64,000 nucleotides of DNA from Geranomyces variabilis (taxonomy: Eukaryota; Chytridiomycota; Chytridiomycetes; Spizellomycetales; Powellomycetaceae): NCBI GenBank assembly GCA_027603065.1, contig JADGJP010000052.1, positions 60,284-124,283 of the forward strand. Reading direction: 5' to 3'. Made by a program: the position numbers and the translations under genes. Every line of letters begins with the position of its first letter. Positions within the stretch are counted from its first letter, which is position 1. The notes under the pieces are model-generated. The model made no database searches. It was not told where the DNA came from and saw only the letters and a list, made by a program, of their open reading frames with translations. Below are positions 1-15,500 of the stretch, one piece after another.

Positions 1-298
1 GGAAATGACTTAGCCTGCTCTATCTATGCAGCTATACAATCTGGCGCAAAAGTCATCGCCACAAGGCGCTTGAACGACATTTGCTTTCCTATGCCTCGCT
101 CCATGCCTTTGTGATCGAGAACACTTCTCAATTATCAAAAGATCAAGGCCCTCTTTAGCATTTGAAATCTTGTCTATAGCGGTTGATAACTGGTCTGAGC
201 AATTAATAGCTGGCATACTCCAACTTTTCTGACATGAACTTGAACTTTTCAACCGAACGCGTCGCGTCGGTCACCGTGACGGCTGGCGGTTTGCCCAT
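1..298 (-). CDS. possible 5' part of an unidentified gene running off the left edge
   Basis: On the minus strand an ATG at 298 opens a short frame (MGKPPAVTVTDATRS...) that stops near 240 unless spliced. A second open stretch at about 135-215 reads LSTAIDKISNAKEGLDLL, which looks like an amphipathic helix. An intron ending in ACCAG would join the two in phase, but the donor is ambiguous. The head-to-head position with the Spg1 gene (202 bp between the starts) is what a divergent gene pair would show. I do not recognise a family. The rest of the gene would lie outside the window. Low confidence. Confidence 0.3.
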
Positions 299-500
299 TT
301 TCCCAACGTTTCCCCATTCCGGACATTCCCACAGGCTCCCTGCGCCCGACAACGGCCGCCCTCCGCCTTGATCAGAACAGCGCTTGATCTGGCCGGCTCT
401 CTCTTACTCTAGCGTCGCCGCGCCACGCGTCTGCAAATTGGGACAAAAGCCTGCGCACTGCAAATATCGACAGCAATTCCCAACTGGCCGCATCGCAAGG

Positions 501-1584
501 ATGAACACGGCCGCACCAGGGACAGGCTCGGCATCCGGAGATAATAGCAGCAATGGCGGCGGGCAAAGAAAGAATAGGTATGCCACACCATCTTCTACAA
601 TATTAGGCTTTACACTGGCGGACGCTCTCTAGGCGGGTGCTTTCCCGACAGCCCGTCGTGACGCCCGCAAGCGCTCAATATGCAACGTGGACAGTCCACG
701 AGTCTCTTCCGTTATGTTGACCCTTGTCGTCTTTAGTGTCGTCATCAAAGTCGGGATGGTCGGGGACAGTCAGATCGGAAAGACCAGTTTGATGGTCAAA
801 TACGTGGAAGGCAGCTTTGACGAAGACTACATACAAACATTAGGTACGGGGGCACGGCTGTGGCACCTTGAGTTGCGCATCTTCGCGTCACTGACTAATC
901 GTTCATTTTTGGACTGGTAGGCGTGAATTTTATGGAAAAAACCATTTCGATACGGAATACAGAGATTACGTTCAGCATCTGGGATCTTGGCGGTGAGAGA
1001 CAACCGCCAGCTTACAGAGCTGACATGAGACTTTATTGCCTCAACTACCTATTGCTTTGCTATCCAGGACAGCGGGAATTCGTCAACATGCTACCCCTTG
1101 TGTGCAATGACGCTGTCGCAATCTTGTTCATGTTTGATCTGTCCCGAAAGTCCACGCTGAATAGCATCAAAGAATGGTATCGGCAAGCTCGAGGGTTCAA
1201 CAAGGTGCGAAAGAACTCTAGAGCTTTCTGTCAGAGTTTCACGCGTTCATACGTTATCCTTACGCAGACAGCGATACCGTTTCTTGTCGGAACCAAGTAC
1301 GACCAGTTCGCAGCCTTCCCGCGAGACGAGCAAGAGGAAATCACCAAGCAGGTGACTAACCTGCAGCACGCAAGCTTACGCTCAGGCTGCCATATTGATT
1401 TTGTGTCCGACATACATAGGCTCGACGGTTCGCAAAGGCAATGAAAGCCCCACTAATTTTTTGCTCAACGTCTCATTCCATCAACGTGCAAAAAATATTC
1501 AAGATTGTGCTTGCTCGGGCATTTGATCTCAAATGCACCATTCCGTGTATCGAAGAAGTTGGCGCGCCCATCTTGGAGTACTAG
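501..1584 (+). CDS. spg1: Spg1/Tem1-type septation GTPase
   Basis: Six exons: 501-577, 737-843, 921-992, 1068-1204, 1268-1351, 1420-1584, giving 213 residues. The start at 501 was chosen because splicing 577 to 737 joins an upstream low-complexity leader ([13 protein letters not shown]) in frame to the conserved [11 protein letters not shown] core; no in-frame ATG downstream keeps the whole core. Visible motifs are the P-loop GDSQIGKT (residues 35-42), WDLGGQ (G3), and TKYD (G4). The string [16 protein letters not shown] and the C-terminal FDLKCTIP are hallmarks of the fission-yeast Spg1 / budding-yeast Tem1 branch rather than of Ras or Rab. In yeasts this GTPase sits on the spindle pole body and switches on the septation initiation / mitotic exit kinase cascade. 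Introns are 63-159 nt. It converges on the protease gene, whose stop lies 81 bp away. Confidence 0.95.
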
Positions 1585-1664
1585 CCCACTGTGTAAATAA
1601 CAAGAAAGCACTCCTGTCAAGTTGGCAATTTGCCAGCCATTTTCCGATTTTTTTACTCTGGATA

Positions 1665-3068
1665 CTAATTCTCGACAAGAAACATGCTCGTTGCGTATCC
1701 CAGCGCGCCCAACACGCCTTGCACTACTTCGCCGATGGGCTCACCCCGTGGGATAACGCCGTCGAGTCCGACACCTGCCGTTCCATACGGCCGCATCAAA
1801 AAATTCCTAGTCCCTTTGTACGTTGATGCATCGGAATGACTAAACGTGCTGCCGGGCTCGTACGTGCGCGACGTGAATAGTACCGAGTAGCGCAGTTCGA
1901 GCGGAGGCGCGGTCGGGTCGCGCGTTTGTCGCAGCCGCGGGTAGTAGAATGCCACTGCGCCCGGGTTAGTCGCTGCAGACAAGTACAGGTCCACAGCTGT
2001 TGCGTATCCTTTTGTTTGCTGGAATGCTGCTTCCCAAGATCCAAACGCGGTCGATACTGACCCGTTTGCCATGCCTTCCGAGATGTCGCGCCCATACGCG
2101 AGGATCTGCGCTTCGTACACGCTCATCCATGTATGGTTTGCAACGTTGGCCATCCATTTGTTGAAAAGATATGGTTTTGATAGCCCCACTACGGTGCCAG
2201 AGCCATCGATCAAGGTGGCCGCGGGTAAGACGCTCTCGTCGTTGAGATACGGGTACCACGACGAGATGAATCCCAGGCCGTGTAGAAGCTCATGAAGCAC
2301 AATCTGCTCAAAATCGTACATTGTTCCACGGAGATCTAGCGGAGGATTCGTACGGTTTCCCCACTGCGTCGCCCACTGCTTTTCAGCATCCATGGACGCA
2401 GAGTTGGGGTCGCCAATCGGGTCTTCAACTGTCGGAAACCACCACAACGGTTCCGAGTTGAACGATGCGGCGATATCGTATTTCGTATCAACCAGGTCTT
2501 CTGGTGCATGCTGTCGCGCGAGTGCTGTCGGATACAGATAGTTGGCGTCGAGGCCGAGCTGCGCTGCTGCTGTCGCATTCCACTCGTGCCATCCTGCAGG
2601 CCCTGCTGACCCTAGCGTTCCCTGCGTAGCCCTGCACGCTGCTTCGGTGGCTGGTACTGAGTTGGCGCAAAAGGAACCAAAGGTTGCTGAGATTGTGATG
2701 GGTTCTTTGAGGTAGACAACGCTGGCGATGCGAGATATGGCGCGGAGAAAAGTCGCGTGCGCTTTTTTACACGTTGAGTCGGAGGTTGAGGGTAGGTCTG
2801 GAGCGGTAGCAATGGCGTCTGCCGTGACGGTCGAAGAAACATCGTCGACTGTGCAAGTAAATACCAAGGTTACGGTTGTGTTCGTAGGCTCGCTGGCACG
2901 ACGCGTTTTATAATGGGTTCCTGCCGATCGCGGATGGTATCGGGGTGGGGCCTTTGTGCCAAGTGAAGACCAGTCAATATCATAATGATTTACAAGGGAC
3001 GCTTGAACCAAGGAGCAAGTTTTGAGCAGACTAGTAAGGATAGCGAACGAGATGACTGATGATTTCAT
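1665..3068 (-). CDS. secreted zincin-type metalloprotease
   Basis: Single exon of 467 residues. The N-terminus (residues 1-23) has a basic start and a hydrophobic core ending in VQA, a typical secretion signal. The zinc-binding motif HELLHGLGF lies at residues 259-267, with E260 as the expected catalytic base. The usual third ligand three residues after the glycine is absent (GFISSW follows), so another residue, perhaps the histidine of a conserved-looking FSHSD near residue 410, may complete the site; that is inference. Several Cys residues and N-x-T sites fit an extracellular protein. The C-terminus has a GVIPRGEPIGEVVQGVLGALGY-like tail, of which only the short pieces are listed here. It lies downstream of PMR1 on the same strand. 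It is one of very few intronless genes in the window. The exact peptidase family is not assigned. Confidence 0.8.
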   Translation of the reverse strand: MKSSVISFAILTSLLKTCSLVQASLVNHYDIDWSSLGTKAPPRYHPRSAGTHYKTRRASEPTNTTVTLVFTCTVDDVSSTVTADAIATAPDLPSTSDSTCKKAHATFLRAISRIASVVYLKEPITISATFGSFCANSVPATEAACRATQGTLGSAGPAGWHEWNATAAAQLGLDANYLYPTALARQHAPEDLVDTKYDIAASFNSEPLWWFPTVEDPIGDPNSASMDAEKQWATQWGNRTNPPLDLRGTMYDFEQIVLHELLHGLGFISSWYPYLNDESVLPAATLIDGSGTVVGLSKPYLFNKWMANVANHTWMSVYEAQILAYGRDISEGMANGSVSTAFGSWEAAFQQTKGYATAVDLYLSAATNPGAVAFYYPRLRQTRDPTAPPLELRYSVLFTSRTYEPGSTFSHSDASTYKGTRNFLMRPYGTAGVGLDGVIPRGEPIGEVVQGVLGALGYATSMFLVEN

Positions 3069-3279
3069 GGCGAGCGGTTCTGCCAGGGCGTTTCCGACAG
3101 CTTTCCCGCTTTTCTGACAGCTCGCAGACGCGATTGCTTACGAAGGGACCATTTGCCCTTTCCGTACGATTGCGGTTACACGCTGGTGAGCCTTATTTCC
3201 ATTTTTACCAGTTAAAATATGGAATGCCAATTATTTTATGATTGCGAAGTGTCAGTAATAAAGTGAGGTATTTTTATGT

Positions 3280-7075
<3,796 letters not shown>

Positions 7076-8094
7076 GTAGCCAACGCCGTTGCCAAAACCC
7101 AGAGGTTGTGAGAGGTAAGGACGGAGCGGCAAGAGTGACCTCGGGTCGTGTCAGTAAGTGGGCGGCGGGATGAACGGTGATGAACATTCCGGCCGGCGGT
7201 GACGTTCCATTTGCTGCCGTCTGGTACCGTGGTACCTGAAGTCGTTCCCGCAACGCACCTTCCCTGCTCCGCAGAGCCGTCGACTTTGCATCTCTCGCAC
7301 CACATCAGGTAAGTCGAAAGAGGCTTTACGCTCTGTTTTGAATACCTCTTGTATCCGCCTTATTATCTGAGTGAACACATGCAGGCTTCAACCACAAGAC
7401 TAACCCATCAGGTGAAAATAAGAAGTCGGAAGTGTGAGCGGCCCTTTTACTACCGGACTTGCGCCATAAGTAATGTCGGCTTTGTTCGAATGGGGATGCT
7501 TGTGAACACATACTCGACCGCTTTGTTTTGCCTCTGCCCTTGACAGGAATATTTGCAACTCTGGTATTCCTAATTTGCTCTTTTTCTTGATTCATTTCAA
7601 GATGATTTTGACATTCCCACTCTCCTTGCGGGCTACCAGCCAAACTGTTGGGAGTATAAGACTGGGGAACTCAAGATCTGGAAGCCTATGTGTGTGTCTC
7701 CCCTCAGAGGGAGCGGTAAAGAGACAGAGATGAGTCACCCTCGTGACGTCTGATCTCACGACAATAGCGCCTTGTCCGGGTGTTCGTTCTCTCTCTCACT
7801 CTTCTAATGATGAAGGTATAGCCCTTCCTCTTCCTTTTCTCCTTTTCTCTACTGAGACTATGTTCAACGGACTACCTGAAGGAAAGGAATGATAGAGGGT
7901 CAGAATTGCTTGAATATGAGCGAGAGAGAGAAAGGATCTTCTGCTATCCATTTACCGGGACCCGATCACAGTCGTGTCCCGCGCCGCGATCATAGCCAGA
8001 ATTTTAATCGGCAAGACCGGGTGCGGCCAAACGTGATTCTCAGCGCTCACAGCCGGAAGGCGACGGCGAGAGACCTCGGTCCCCCTTGGGGGTG
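7076..8094. other. intergenic region upstream of PMR1
   Basis: About 1 kb with no supported gene. It must hold the PMR1 promoter. Open frames of up to about 100 codons occur on both strands but show no family resemblance and no splice logic. A CT-rich run lies at about 7790-7860. Confidence 0.5.
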
Positions 8095-8337
8095 TCAACG
8101 CTCGACCCGTCGACGGACGAGACCGCGAGTGCGGAGGCGGTACATGGTGTTCCCGGCGTCGATAATGTCAAAGTCAGTGTATTTACTATACACCCAGGTC
8201 CAGAGGACGAGTTTGAGCATTTTGTGGGTTGCCCACGTCCCAAAGCTGGCAAAGCCCACCGCCGCGATCCTGCGGTTGGTTGCCTTTTGATCTAATCTCA
8301 ATACAATAGTGCTCGAGTCGTCAGATTTGGATAACAT
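8095..8337 (-). CDS. hypothetical small protein with one hydrophobic segment
   Basis: An 80-codon frame that starts 58 bp from the chorismate mutase start and runs the other way. After a polar leader it reads IAAVGFASFGTW and KLVLWTWVYSKY, a plausible membrane segment, then a basic tail ending RRRVER. The small size and membrane helix would fit a mitochondrial or ER microprotein, but I recognise no family. It could also be a chance frame in the promoter region. Confidence 0.35.
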   Translation of the reverse strand: MLSKSDDSSTIVLRLDQKATNRRIAAVGFASFGTWATHKMLKLVLWTWVYSKYTDFDIIDAGNTMYRLRTRGLVRRRVER

Positions 8338-8395
8338 TGTTATATCTCGAGTTGCTGAGTCTCCCATTGCGGTACCCCACATTCTATACCAGACC

Positions 8396-9447
8396 ATGGA
8401 CTTCCTTACGACCAACCTCACCCTCGACACTATCCGCCAGGAACTAGTGCGGCTAGAGGACTCGATTATCTTTGGTAAAACGGCGAACTTGACGACGAAA
8501 AAGTGTTTGTGTTCTGAGCAGTTAAGCTGACGCCCTCGGTCGTGTGCTCCACAGCTTTAATCGAACGTGCTCAGTTTGCTCGCAACACAAACATATACAG
8601 CGCAAACTACTTTGAGGGCATGGGCTTCACCGGAACTTTCCTCCAATACTTTTTGCACGAAATCGAGAGCGTGCACGGTTAGTTGCAAAGGCGTTCTTGT
8701 CCTTGTTTCAAACTCCGCTCACTGTGACTCTGCTTCGAACAGCTCGCGTGAGACGGTACACCTCTCCTGACGAATATCCATTCACCAAGGACCTGCCCGA
8801 TCCAGTACTCCCGCCGCTCCAATTTCCTCAGCTTCTCGCGCCAAATACCATCAACGTGAACGACGAGCTTATGTCAATATACCTGACCAACATCCTGCCA
8901 CTGATATGCCAGGATGCAGATGACAGCAACTACGGAAGTGCAGCGACGAAAGACGTAGACGCTTTGCAATGTCTTTCCCGAAGGATCCATTTTGGTACGG
9001 AGCACTTGCCTTTTTTGAGTACAGGGGGGTGCTTTCGTTCTCAATTTTACCTTCACAGGCAAGTTCGTAGCTGAAGCAAAGTTCAACGGACCCGAACACG
9101 ACCGCTACGTTGCTCTTATCAAAGCGCAAGATAGGGACGGGCTTATGGAACTCTTGACGAATGTCGAAGTCGAAAAGCGCTTGCTAGCTCGCCTTCGGCG
9201 CAAAGCGTTGGTCTATGGCCAGGAAATCGAGGACCATGATAAAGAGGTGTCGGCGGCGCATCTGCGCATCCCGCTTGACGTGGTTTCCAACATGTATGAG
9301 CGCTACGTCATCCCATTAACGAAGGTACGACCCTTTGACCGCGTATCGATAGTTTTGGCCCGCTTCGCACACTGACCATGACACATCCCGCAGGAAGTCG
9401 AGGTTGAATATCTGTTGGGAAGGCTGCAGCATGTTGACAAGGCGTAG
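8396..9447 (+). CDS. ARO7: chorismate mutase
   Basis: Five exons: 8396-8474, 8555-8677, 8743-8994, 9059-9324, 9394-9447; 257 residues, against 256 in yeast Aro7. It converts chorismate to prephenate, the branch step to phenylalanine and tyrosine. The N-terminal helix IRQELVRLEDSIIF carries the equivalent of yeast Arg16. SLSRRIHFGKFVAEAKF contains the equivalents of Arg157 and Lys168, and the C-terminal YVIPLTKEVEVEYLLGRL carries the last active-site helix. LAPNTINVND matches the region that in yeast lines the allosteric site for tyrosine inhibition and tryptophan activation, so similar feedback is likely. The start ATG at 8396 gives MDF, as in yeast. It converges with HYDIN, whose stop is 123 bp downstream. 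Confidence 0.97.
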
Positions 9448-9570
9448 CTGCGTGAGTTTGCCGCAAATTTTGGGACTGAGGTCACAGATGACTACAAATG
9501 GGTAGTTTCTGTACAAATAGTTTACTATTAATCAATATGCTATTTTCACTTGACATGGGTTCGTGTCGTC

Positions 9571-12500
9571 TCAAGCCGCTTTGACGTAAAAGATCCACGT
9601 CACCCCAGAGTCTGCATTGCTGACGGACAATTTGCTCATCTTTGCGGAGGTGCTCGACTGCGCTTTAGTGGCTGGAGCGGATGCCGCTTGCACGCCTTGG
9701 TCTTTGTCTCGGGTGGTTCGGTCACGACGTGACCCTCCGCCTGCGCCGGTGGCGTCTTCTTTCTCGGCCCGTTCTGCGCGTTCCGCGCGTTCGGCTCGTT
9801 CGGCCCGATCTTCTTTGGAGCCAGCTGAAGGCGAATATGGTTTGTATGTAATTGAGATCTGTGTCGACTTTTTGGCGCCAATGGTTTCGCCAGGCTTGAC
9901 CGAAAAGGAGGGATTGTCCTGTGAAAAATTAAACATAACGCATCAGCAACGGCCAAGTGAGGCAGGGTGTCATTCGGTGAAAACACGTACCACGCTGAAA
10001 GTAAAGGCAGCTGACGTGTTAAACACATTACGGAAGGGAACCAATGACGGCGTGCCCGGCTTGACTGAGATCGGGCCTTGCGGTTTCGGCATCGTGCAGT
10101 GCCCCGACAGCGGACAAACATAGTCTCCGCCGGTCGTCGAGCTCAATATTAGTTGAGTGCGCGTGTCACCCAGCCGTGACGGCTCGTATGTTACATCAAG
10201 CGAGACCTCGACACCGCTTGTAGTAGTTGCTGCTGGCGCCATAACGGTCTTCTCAACCGTGAAATCGGCGCTATCCAGCCGACATGCGTATTCGGTCTTG
10301 ACTTTGGCAAAGCTCATAAACCGGAATGCCTGTGTCTGGCTTGTGCCCAGCGGTACTTTGAACTGGAGATTGTGTTCAGGCCCGGCGGGGTTGGAGACGA
10401 GCCGGAGATCGTATTGATAGACTCCCAGTTCGGCGGATTGAAGTGTTAGGCGCGCAGAAGTCTCGCGTGCCTGTACTGGAAGGAAGTCTATTGGCAGTGA
10501 CACTTCGGTTCTATGAAACGGAAAAAGGAGCGTGAGCTTACTCCCACAAAGGCTTTTGATTGCCGCGACCTCCGCGTACGTACTTTGGCTGAACGATGAG
10601 CGAATGCGGCATAGTTACATCCGTCGAATTGCACGACACGGTAAATGTGACGGGCACGGAAAGGGGATTGCTGATCGGCAGGTCTTTCGTTATGCTTTGC
10701 CTGACCGTTGTGACCAGCTCGTGCGTCGCAATGACGCCGGCCGAGGTGCTGCGGAACGCGATATTGTAAAACACATATTCCTGTGTTGCCTCGTTCTTGA
10801 AGATGACTTTGACCGTCGTGATGCCCTCGCGGAAGGCATAGAAAGACAACTTGTAGTCCTTGCTGAGAAGCGCCGGAAGGTCCAGGAATTCGTGGCCCTT
10901 GAGCACAACGCTCGGGTCGGGCTTTGATACCTCCCATGTGACCTTGAGCCGCTGTGGACGTTTCAGCCAATTCGCCACGGGGAGTATCTCTGTGTACTGC
11001 GTCTTTGACGGGACGTCGCGCGTGATGTTCCCCGCCGCCACGGGCTTGTCGGCAACGCCGTACAGCTTGTACAGCATGCCCGTGCCGTCCGGTAAGGGGA
11101 AGAATACTGACCCTTCATGGCGCCCTCCATCGCCCAAGCCAAGTGTTTCAAGCGGGGTGAAGATGATATCGTACGCTTTGGTTTGACCTGGTTCGATATC
11201 GATGACCTCATGTCCGGTCCAGAACTCGTTATCAATGATGGGGCGGACGTGCCAGTGTGTGCTCGTCTTATTTGCAATTGGAATTGCTTTTGCGTCAGAC
11301 TGACGCACCGGCGCTGAGAACTTGAGAATCTCGTTCTGCACTGGAGGCGGGACGCACATGCCGCTCAGCGTAAGCGACAAGGGAGGAATGCCCTCAATCC
11401 TGCAGAGAAGGTTCTCGTATCGAATATCGGCGCTGAACTCCACTGGATGGAATGTAATCTCCAGAGAAACTTCCATCCCCGGCGAAATGTACCCCTCGGA
11501 CGGCGAAATGGAAAAGTCTGGTGCGAACTTTGCCGCGTCCCAGCGGAAGGTCGAGCCGATATCGCCACAATTTTGCAACTGGATGCGCCTTGTTGCGCTG
11601 CTCTTGATGACCACCGCGCCAAACGGCAGTGTGTTATTTTCGAGCTTCACTTCAATCCCTTGGCACGCGCCTGTGACCTGCGCGAGCGGCCGGGAGTAGC
11701 CAGGCGCTTCGATAAACAGTTCTTCCGCGAAAGCCGGAATTCGATATTGAGGTTTGAAGGTCAGCTCGACGTTCATGGTACCCTTCGGCCGCAATAATGT
11801 TGTACCAACAGGGCTGAGGTCAACCGAATGTGCCGCGAAGCTCTCAAGGGCGGACGTCGGGCCGAAAGCAAACGCGGCGGCAATCGCGCTGCGGTTGATG
11901 ATTTTGATGGTTTTGCTGATGGTATGCCCGATACTTGCGGCACCAAAGTGAATCGCGCGATTGTCAGCGTGCAATGGTTCCACGCGGAACTCTGTTCCTT
12001 CGCCCGTGAGAGCGAGCTCCACTGTGGAGAGGCCGTTAATTTCGAGCTTCATTTTCTCGCTAAAGATACCAGCGCTCCGCGGCTGGAACGCCAACTCCAG
12101 AACCCCAGTCTCTCCAGGTGCAAGGGCATTGACTGAACGCTTAACAATAAAAGCCGTGGTCTCAAGGGGCAACATCTCCAGGGCAATGTCAATGGAGTCG
12201 TCATTCGTAACTTCGACGCTCGCAGACGCGGCATTCATTCCGGGCCGCCAGATAAAGTGGGTGCCAAAATCATGCGCATTTTTCGACAGCCGGAGTAATG
12301 GCTTAACTCCTGATCCGCGGAATGCGATATGATAAGCGGAGCCATTCAGGATCTGACACGTCGCGCGGAGGTGCGAAAGGTCGGCCACTTGTGTGGGAAG
12401 GAACGAGATCTCACAGAACAGACGTTCTCCTTTTCGAACAGTCCCGGAGTCCGGATGCACGGAAAGCAGGGCGCCTTTTCGTCCACCAACCAGCTTCCAA

Positions 12501-15500
12501 ACAAAATCAAGGTTAAAACGACCCGAGTTGACAATGAAAACTCGGCGCAACCGCTTCTCATTGAGTTGTACGACGCCAAAGTCGACGATGTTTTGGGCTC
12601 CGCTTCCGTGCTGGAATTCCTCAAGAGAGCCGTCTTGGCGCTCGTTCTGTAGCGTGTCATGAATTTCATACCCCTCGCCCTTCACATTGATTGTCAGCGG
12701 CGATGGCTTTTTGCGCACGTTGCAGAGCAAATTGAAGTTAAACATCTTCTCCGCAGATGGGCAGAACGAAATTTCGAGCGGGAATTCGGAGTTCGGTCCC
12801 ACGGTCCCGGTTGTCGGATGAAATTGCAAAACGGGTTGACCCTGGTGATTCATTTCAAAAGACGTCTCGCTGAAAGCGAAGTTGAACGGAATCGCCTCGG
12901 AGTTGACAAGCTTTATCATCTCTCGCACCGAGCGGCCCACCAGGACCGATTTGAAATTCAAGCTCGGGCGGTCCATAAAGATGTTCGGCTCGGAGGCCTG
13001 GCCGACCAGAAGGAACGGGATTGAAACCAGGTGGCCAATGACCTTGAATCGCCACAGAGACTCTTTGGTATCAATCGTCTCGGGCGAAAATTCGAAAATC
13101 ATTTCGTATTTTTTCTGGGCCATAACCTGTCCTTTAGGCGTGAGACACTTGAACGAGCGCGTGTCGCCAGCCTCGTGCGTCCACTCAAAGTTGTAGTTGA
13201 TAGCAGTAGGATTGACCAAATAGAACCGCTTCGTGTTCTTGATTTTGATACCGCAAGACAGCAGCTCGATAACCCGTGTAGCAGAGTCGAGTGCGCCGGG
13301 CACCCCTGTCGTCGCGCCTTGCTCCGCGCTGCGACGTGCAAGATATTCGCTTTCTTCGATCTCAAAATGGCAAAATGGTCGGAGTGACGCGCCTTGCACG
13401 CGAATATCAAGCTGCTTATGTCCCACGGGCAAGTTCGCGACCGCGGCTACTAGGCGCACCGCAAATCTTCCGACGTCCAGCGGCGTGAACTTGAGCAACA
13501 GTTTGGCGCTGTCATCCGGCTCGACCCATCCGGACTCTGGTGAGATGCTGAACGGGCATTCTGGCGAATCCGCATCGACAGGCTCGTCGCCTTCAAGGAA
13601 GCGAAGCGCATACCGTAGTCGAACCTTTCCGGTGTTGCGTAAAGTGAAGGCGTACACTCGGGACTGGAACATCAGCGTCTCTTTGAACTTGACGTTAGTC
13701 ACGTCGCACTCGAACGCTGAGTAGTCTGCAAACGCCTTCATGGTTAAGCTACGCACGGTCGGCCCACTGCCCACAATCTCGTGAGCAGGTTCCGGACACT
13801 GGTCAATAATTTTGCGTGAGGCTCCCATATGAGTCGGGTCCGTCGTTACCCATCGAACTGTTTTCATGTTTGAATCCCAGTCCGAGTCGGGAGGTTGCGT
13901 GGTGTAGCGAATCTTGGCAACTTTCACTGGAACAACTACCCCAGGGTAGTCGACTGGTGCTGGTGCCACAAACGAGGCAGTCAAGTCCCTTGACAATTTC
14001 GGCCGAAGGTGGAATGCGGCAGGCGAGAAAGTGAACCCTTGCTGGTCCTCGAAAGCAAAGCTGAGATATTCGGTTGAGTGATTCTTGACTGCGAATGGCA
14101 GGTGCTTGGTCTCGTTTACGAAGCAGTCTCCAAACTGTATCTCTGTTTCAGAATCTCCAGGCAAGCCCTCGAAACTCAAATCGTCAACGTAGCCTTCAGC
14201 AGTGATCAACACTGACGTGTCTTCGAAGGCATTATCCGTGATGCGGATTCTCAGCTCAGCCTCCTGCTTTCGAACAGCACTTGCGAAGAAACGAACCTCG
14301 AAAGTGCGACTCTCTTGCGGTTTGAGGGTATGGGCAACGTTGACGGCAGGGCACTCAATGTCGCTGGATTCTTTCACAACCCAATCCATCTTGACCTTTG
14401 CCGGAATGATGCCGTCGTTTCGTAAAACGATAGGCAACGTTTGCGCAGCTCCAATCATCAACCGACGGAATTGGAGCAAAGGTATGCCTTGGATAGATTT
14501 GACAGTGGGCCGCTCGACGACTGCTCTAGGCAGAGTCCCTTCTCCGCGAAGTTCAAATGTTAAAATCTTGGTCTTGCTCTCGCTAACATTGTCCACCACC
14601 GCTTCAAATATGCCGGCATACGATTGAAGAAGCGTCGGGTGAAAAGTGACAGTAACGTATCGGCTCTCATGGCTCGGAATCGACAGCTTTTTGGGCTCCG
14701 AGTCAAAGGCGAAGTCGGCCGCATCGCCCCGTGTCTTACTGCGCGGTTTAGTTGTGACTGACACCTCACAAGGAACTTTGAATGGATTTGTAAGTTTGAA
14801 TCGCGCTTGCGCTTGCTGTCCAGCTAGGTAAGGTCCGAAAGTGAAAACGCGGTCGTCTTCCGCGTAATAATTCGTACGGGCCGAAAACAGCTCCAGGCGC
14901 TTACTGACGGCGTGTTCTTCGAAAATAGACGTGTAATCTGAAGTGTTAATGCCCGGAATGCAGCTTTCGCCCAGAAGTCGATATTCCAACGCATCTGGGT
15001 ATTCGAAAAGTGAACGATCCGTGATATCGACCGCAGCAATCTCATCAAAACTGCCCGGCGTGTCCGAGTGGAACTCGACCATAATGGGTTGCTTTTGACC
15101 AGCAGCGACAAAGCCGCTGGTTGGCGACACCGTGAACGCTCCGAAACTCAGCGTGTCGCCTTGCTTTGTGGGTATTTCTCGCTTGTTGACTACTTTCGAC
15201 ACAGGAGGTGGCGAATTCCGTCCCCCAGCCCTGCTGGTGCGGGAACTAGCGCGAGTTTTACCGATGGCCTTTGGTTCCAAAATTGCGGCAACCAGCTTGT
15301 AGATAGAATATCGGAAATCGAATTCTCCCAAATTTTCAATGATGAACTGGCGCGTTGCCTTTGTTCCGTGCACAAGTGCACCAAAGTTCAAGTCTCTTAC
15401 GGGCAAGATACTGAATTTGCTGAAGACCGCACGAGCCGACAACTTCACTGGTATGACAGCAGTGACTTCGGACGTTGTGGGCTCGAAAAATTGACATTTG

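Noticed and set aside
9748-9830. GC-rich short repeats at the 3' end of HYDIN as a separate element
   Set aside because: They encode the RAE repeats of the last HYDIN exon and are explained as coding.
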